Shown here: positions 61,351 to 64,000 of the stretch, piece after piece
Layout: each line of letters starts with the position of its first letter
Numbering within the stretch: position 1 is the stretch's first letter
Assembly: GCA_037445115.1 (NCBI GenBank)
Contig: JBBILC010000003.1
Span: 16,812-80,811 of the forward strand
DNA length: 64,000 nt
Source of the DNA: Trichothermofontia sp037445115
GTDB lineage: Bacteria; Cyanobacteriota; Cyanobacteriia; B231
Reading direction: 5' to 3'
Notes under the pieces: generated by a model
Told to the model about the DNA's origin: nothing
What the model saw: the letters and a program-made list of their open reading frames with translations, nothing else
Database searches by the model: none
Made by a program: the position numbers and the translations under genes

Positions 61351-62532
61351 ATGTCTACGTCTACGAGCCTACTGGAACAATTACGTGACATGACGATCGT
61401 GGTGGCCGATACGGGCGATATCCAGGCGATCGAGCAATTCAAACCCCGCGATGCGACGACGAATCCTTCCTTGATTACGGCGGCAGCCCAGATGCCCCAA
61501 TACCAGGAAATTGTCGATGAAACGCTGCGTCATGCGCGGGCGGAGGCGGGAACAGAGGCCACTGAAGCCGAGGTTGCAACCCTCGCCTTTGAACGGTTAG
61601 CCGTGGCCTTTGGGAAACGCATTTTGCAAATTATTCCTGGACGGGTTTCCACCGAAGTTGATGCGCGTTTGTCCTACGACACCGAAGCCACGATCGCTAA
61701 GGCTCGGTATTTAATCTCTGAGTACGAAAAGGCTGGGATTGGCCGCGATCGCATTTTGATCAAAATCGCCTCCACTTGGGAGGGTATTCGCGCCGCCGAG
61801 GTTCTCGAAAAAGAAGGGATTCACTGTAATTTGACCTTGCTGTTTGGGCTACATCAAGCGATCGCCTGTGCCGAGGCCGGGGTCACCCTAATTTCTCCCT
61901 TTGTTGGACGGATTCTGGATTGGTATGTGAAGGAAACTGGGCGAGAGTATGTCGGGGCTGAAGATCCAGGGGTGCAGTCCGTGACCACGATCTACAATTA
62001 TTACAAGAAGTTCGGCTATCACACCGAAGTGATGGGGGCCAGCTTCCGTAATATTGGTGAAATTTGTGAACTAGCAGGTTGCGATCTGCTGACTATTTCC
62101 CCCAAGTTATTGAGTGAATTGGAGGCAACCCAGGCGGATCTCCCCCGCAAATTGGAGCCTCAGCACGCTGCGGCAATGGACATTGCAAAGATTCACATTG
62201 ATCGCGCTACCTTTGACCAGATGCACGCTGCCGATCGTATGGCATCCGAAAAATTAACAGAAGGCATTCATGGGTTTACTAAAGCGCTAGAAAGCCTAGA
62301 AGCATTGCTGGAAAAACGCCTGCGCCAGTTGGAAGGTTGCGAAGTCGTGAATCGCACGGCGGAGAAGCTTTTCCAAACCTATGATTTGGATGGCGATGGC
62401 TTCATTACCCGTGAAGAATGGATGGGGACGGATCTGGTATTTGATGCCCTAGATACCGATGGCGATGGCAAAATTACCCCTCAGGAGATGGGGATTGGTT
62501 TAGGGGCTGCTTGTCAATTAAGCACGGTTTGA
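61351..62532 (+). CDS. tal: Transaldolase with C-terminal EF-hand pair
   Basis: The 393-residue protein has an N-terminal transaldolase barrel (about 1-320) with Schiff-base Lys138 in RILIKIAST and metal-free active-site residues DATTNPS and NLTLLFG. Transaldolase moves a dihydroxyacetone unit between sugar phosphates in the pentose-phosphate pathway. The C-terminal extension (about 335-390) holds two EF-hand loops, D345-E356 (DLDGDGFITREE) and D368-E379 (DTDGDGKITPQE), both with full ligand sets for Ca2+. EF-hand transaldolases are known in cyanobacteria. A calcium effect on activity is possible but unproven. Confidence 0.95.
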   Translation: MSTSTSLLEQLRDMTIVVADTGDIQAIEQFKPRDATTNPSLITAAAQMPQYQEIVDETLRHARAEAGTEATEAEVATLAFERLAVAFGKRILQIIPGRVSTEVDARLSYDTEATIAKARYLISEYEKAGIGRDRILIKIASTWEGIRAAEVLEKEGIHCNLTLLFGLHQAIACAEAGVTLISPFVGRILDWYVKETGREYVGAEDPGVQSVTTIYNYYKKFGYHTEVMGASFRNIGEICELAGCDLLTISPKLLSELEATQADLPRKLEPQHAAAMDIAKIHIDRATFDQMHAADRMASEKLTEGIHGFTKALESLEALLEKRLRQLEGCEVVNRTAEKLFQTYDLDGDGFITREEWMGTDLVFDALDTDGDGKITPQEMGIGLGAACQLSTV

Positions 62533-62643
62533 TCCTGAGATTCCATTCGGTGTGACCCTTTGCCTGATTCTCTCGCAGCCCCGATTGCCTTGGGGGCAGC
62601 ATAAGCACTAAAGTGCTTACTACATACTTGGAGATGATGGCGG

Positions 62644-63573
62644 ATGAAGCGATGGAGCCGAAGGATGATGCGATTCACCCTCCCAGGACAACGGTTACCT
62701 CTAGGCCAATGGGGGCAAGCGATCGCGTCGCAATTCTGGTCAAAATTCTGGGCGCGTCTGGGGACGATCGCGGTGTTGGTGCTGGCACTGGTATGGTTCA
62801 GTAGCGGCCTGTTATCTAGCCCAGCGCAAGCGGCGGCAGCTACCGAATTGTACTGGTATGGTCACGCAGCCTTTCGGGTGACAACGCCAAGTGGCAAGGT
62901 TTTGCTCCTCGACCCCTGGCTGGAAAATCCCATGAACCCAACGGGTCAATCTGACTTGGCAGAACTCGATCGGGCCGATTTAATTCTTGTTACCCACGGT
63001 CATGGGGATCATGTGGGGAATGCGATCGAGATTGCCAAAAAAACGGGCGCAAAATTAGTCAGCACTTTTGATTTAGGGAATGCCCTAGTGAGTACCAGTG
63101 GGTATCCGGCTGATCAGGTGGGGTTTGATACCTTGGGGAATTTCGGCGGGGAATTATCGCTGCTCAATGGTGAGGTGCGGGTTCTGTTTGTGCCAGCCGT
63201 TCATAGCTCAGCGATCGCCTCCGATGGCAGTCCCGCTATCTATGCGGGCAATCCCGGTGGTTTTTTGATTACAGTCAAAAATGGCCCCACGATCTACCAC
63301 ACGGGGGATACGGATGTGTTTGCGGATATGGCGCTCATTTCTAAGTTTCATCCCGTTGATGTGATGCTGGCCTGTATTGGCGATCAGTTTACAATGGGGC
63401 CGGAGCGTGCGGCGGAAGCGGTGCGTTTAGTGAAACCGAAAACGGTGATTCCTATGCACTTTGGTGCCTTTAACCTCCCAGGTACACCGGAAGCCTTTGC
63501 CCAAGCCTTACAACAACAGGGAGTCAGCACCCAATTTAAGCGAATGCAGGTCCATGAAGCCTTGCAGTTATAA
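62644..63573 (+). CDS. Exported metallo-beta-lactamase-fold hydrolase (UPF0173-like)
   Basis: The 309-residue protein has a basic N-terminus and a hydrophobic helix (about 40-63) ending in SSPAQAAAA, likely a signal peptide with cleavage near it. The MBL core follows: ELYWYGHAAF, LLDPWL, THGHGDHVGN (metal site), GDTDVFADM and PMHFGAF. The pattern matches UPF0173, a group of MBL-fold hydrolases normally cytoplasmic, so the apparent export is unusual. The substrate is unknown. An ATG at 62668 (MMRF) is another start. Confidence 0.88.
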   Translation: MKRWSRRMMRFTLPGQRLPLGQWGQAIASQFWSKFWARLGTIAVLVLALVWFSSGLLSSPAQAAAATELYWYGHAAFRVTTPSGKVLLLDPWLENPMNPTGQSDLAELDRADLILVTHGHGDHVGNAIEIAKKTGAKLVSTFDLGNALVSTSGYPADQVGFDTLGNFGGELSLLNGEVRVLFVPAVHSSAIASDGSPAIYAGNPGGFLITVKNGPTIYHTGDTDVFADMALISKFHPVDVMLACIGDQFTMGPERAAEAVRLVKPKTVIPMHFGAFNLPGTPEAFAQALQQQGVSTQFKRMQVHEALQL

Positions 63574-63685
63574 ATTCTTGCCTAGGGTTTGCCGAGTACA
63601 GAAACTCATAAATTTCCCACTGTTTGTCGTGTGAGGCTCTAGCCCATGACGACTGAAGTCGTCACTACGAACGTTACAGAATTTA

Positions 63686-63780
63686 TACAGCCCTTCCCTC
63701 TCTAATGAAGTACTGTCAAGCCTTGTGAACAAGGGGCTTAAGCCCCTTGTCTGTACCTCACCAAGTATGGAAGGGCTGTA
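63686..63780. mobile_element. MITE-like element, family 1, copy C
   Basis: This 95-bp copy begins TACAGCCCTTCCC and ends GGAAGGGCTGTA, an almost perfect inverted repeat, with the central CAAGGGGCTTAAGCCCCTTG. It is in the same orientation as copy A and lies between the MBL gene and a WD40 remnant. Confidence 0.85.
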
Positions 63781-63811
63781 TCTGCTCCACTAGCTTTTGC
63801 CTAGCCTTTGC

Positions 63812-63976
63812 CTAAGTGTTGTTTGGCGTAGATGCACATTGCCAAACTCGCAGCGTGCGATCGCGACTGGCACTGACGATCGAGAAGTCGAATTCAGGTT
63901 GCATTGCTCCTACCGCGATCGCATGAATTGAATCCGTATGGCCCGATAGCAGAAGTGTTGAATGATAGGAAATGTG
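63812..63976 (-). pseudogene. WD40-repeat protein remnant
   Basis: Read on the minus strand, this segment gives LLLSGHTDSIHAIAVGAMQP followed by SIVSASRDRTLRVWQC and a stop, the shape of the final WD40 repeat with its GH and W-containing ends. A TAA at 63977-63979 closes the frame only six codons upstream of the GH motif, and other frames do not continue the repeat to the window edge. It is probably the last fragment of a larger WD40 protein, or a frameshift. Confidence 0.6.
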
Positions 63977-64000
63977 TTAAAAAATAGCCTCTAATCGTGT

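Noticed and set aside
1..64000. tRNA and rRNA genes
   Set aside because: I saw no convincing T-loop or cloverleaf pattern anywhere; small RNAs could still be missed.

Overview
The window comes from a cyanobacterial chromosome. It carries psaC (photosystem I), crtR (beta-carotene hydroxylase), pipX, sepF, txlA and several families largely restricted to cyanobacteria (DUF928, DUF1997, DUF3177, DUF3493, DUF6737). The HIP1 octamer GCGATCGC recurs throughout, inside and outside genes. There is no sign of a plasmid or prophage: almost everything is housekeeping chromosome, on both strands, with short intergenic gaps.

Layout. 0-14.5 kb: the 3' end of a UbiA prenyltransferase, gcvH, an SGNH-hydrolase-like membrane protein, a TnpB remnant, a DUF928 protein, murD, glyS, then rne and rnhB overlapping by 8 bases, a DUF1997 protein, pheA and purC. 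14.6-28.8 kb: psaC, a predicted membrane adenylate cyclase with a SnoaL-like secreted protein, a three-gene hypothetical operon, crtR, txlA, a low-molecular-weight phosphatase, a second DUF928 gene beside a CHASE2 protein, and several exported proteins. 29-35.5 kb: a co-oriented run der, ecfT-like, acpS, pipX, pipY, sepF, proC, facing a PDZ/radical-SAM/DUF512 gene. 36.9-45.5 kb: a response regulator and histidine kinase read away from the K+ ATPase genes kdpA-kdpB-kdpF(G)-kdpC-kdpD, where KdpD has no kinase half. 46.1-52.2 kb: an HO2-like heme oxygenase with hemN, then rlmN, a zinc-ribbon protein and an RTX-type calcium-binding protein. 52.2-64 kb: a repeat island, then the sugar-phosphate genes fba, pfkA, gap1 and an EF-hand transaldolase, mixed with spoIID-like, DUF3493, RibD-like and exported metallo-beta-lactamase-fold genes.

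How the genes work together. fba, pfkA, gap1 and tal give a glycolysis/pentose-phosphate neighbourhood. ho2 and hemN both adapt tetrapyrrole metabolism to low oxygen. The kdp block is a complete high-affinity K+ pump with a short KdpD, plus a possible separate two-component pair. pipX-pipY-sepF-proC is a familiar cyanobacterial neighbourhood that puts nitrogen regulation next to cell division.

The most unusual material is the repetitive DNA. One MITE-like family has three near-full copies plus an isolated core. A second small inverted-repeat element has two copies, each with an apparent 4-bp duplication. A third family with AACCAC ends has three copies. There are also heptamer tandem repeats, a perfect 24-bp dispersed repeat and a dense repeat island near 52.2-52.6 kb. 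I found no tRNA, rRNA, CRISPR array, complete insertion sequence or clear defence system, and no convincing wholly new system. Family names were assigned by reading the sequence, without database searches.
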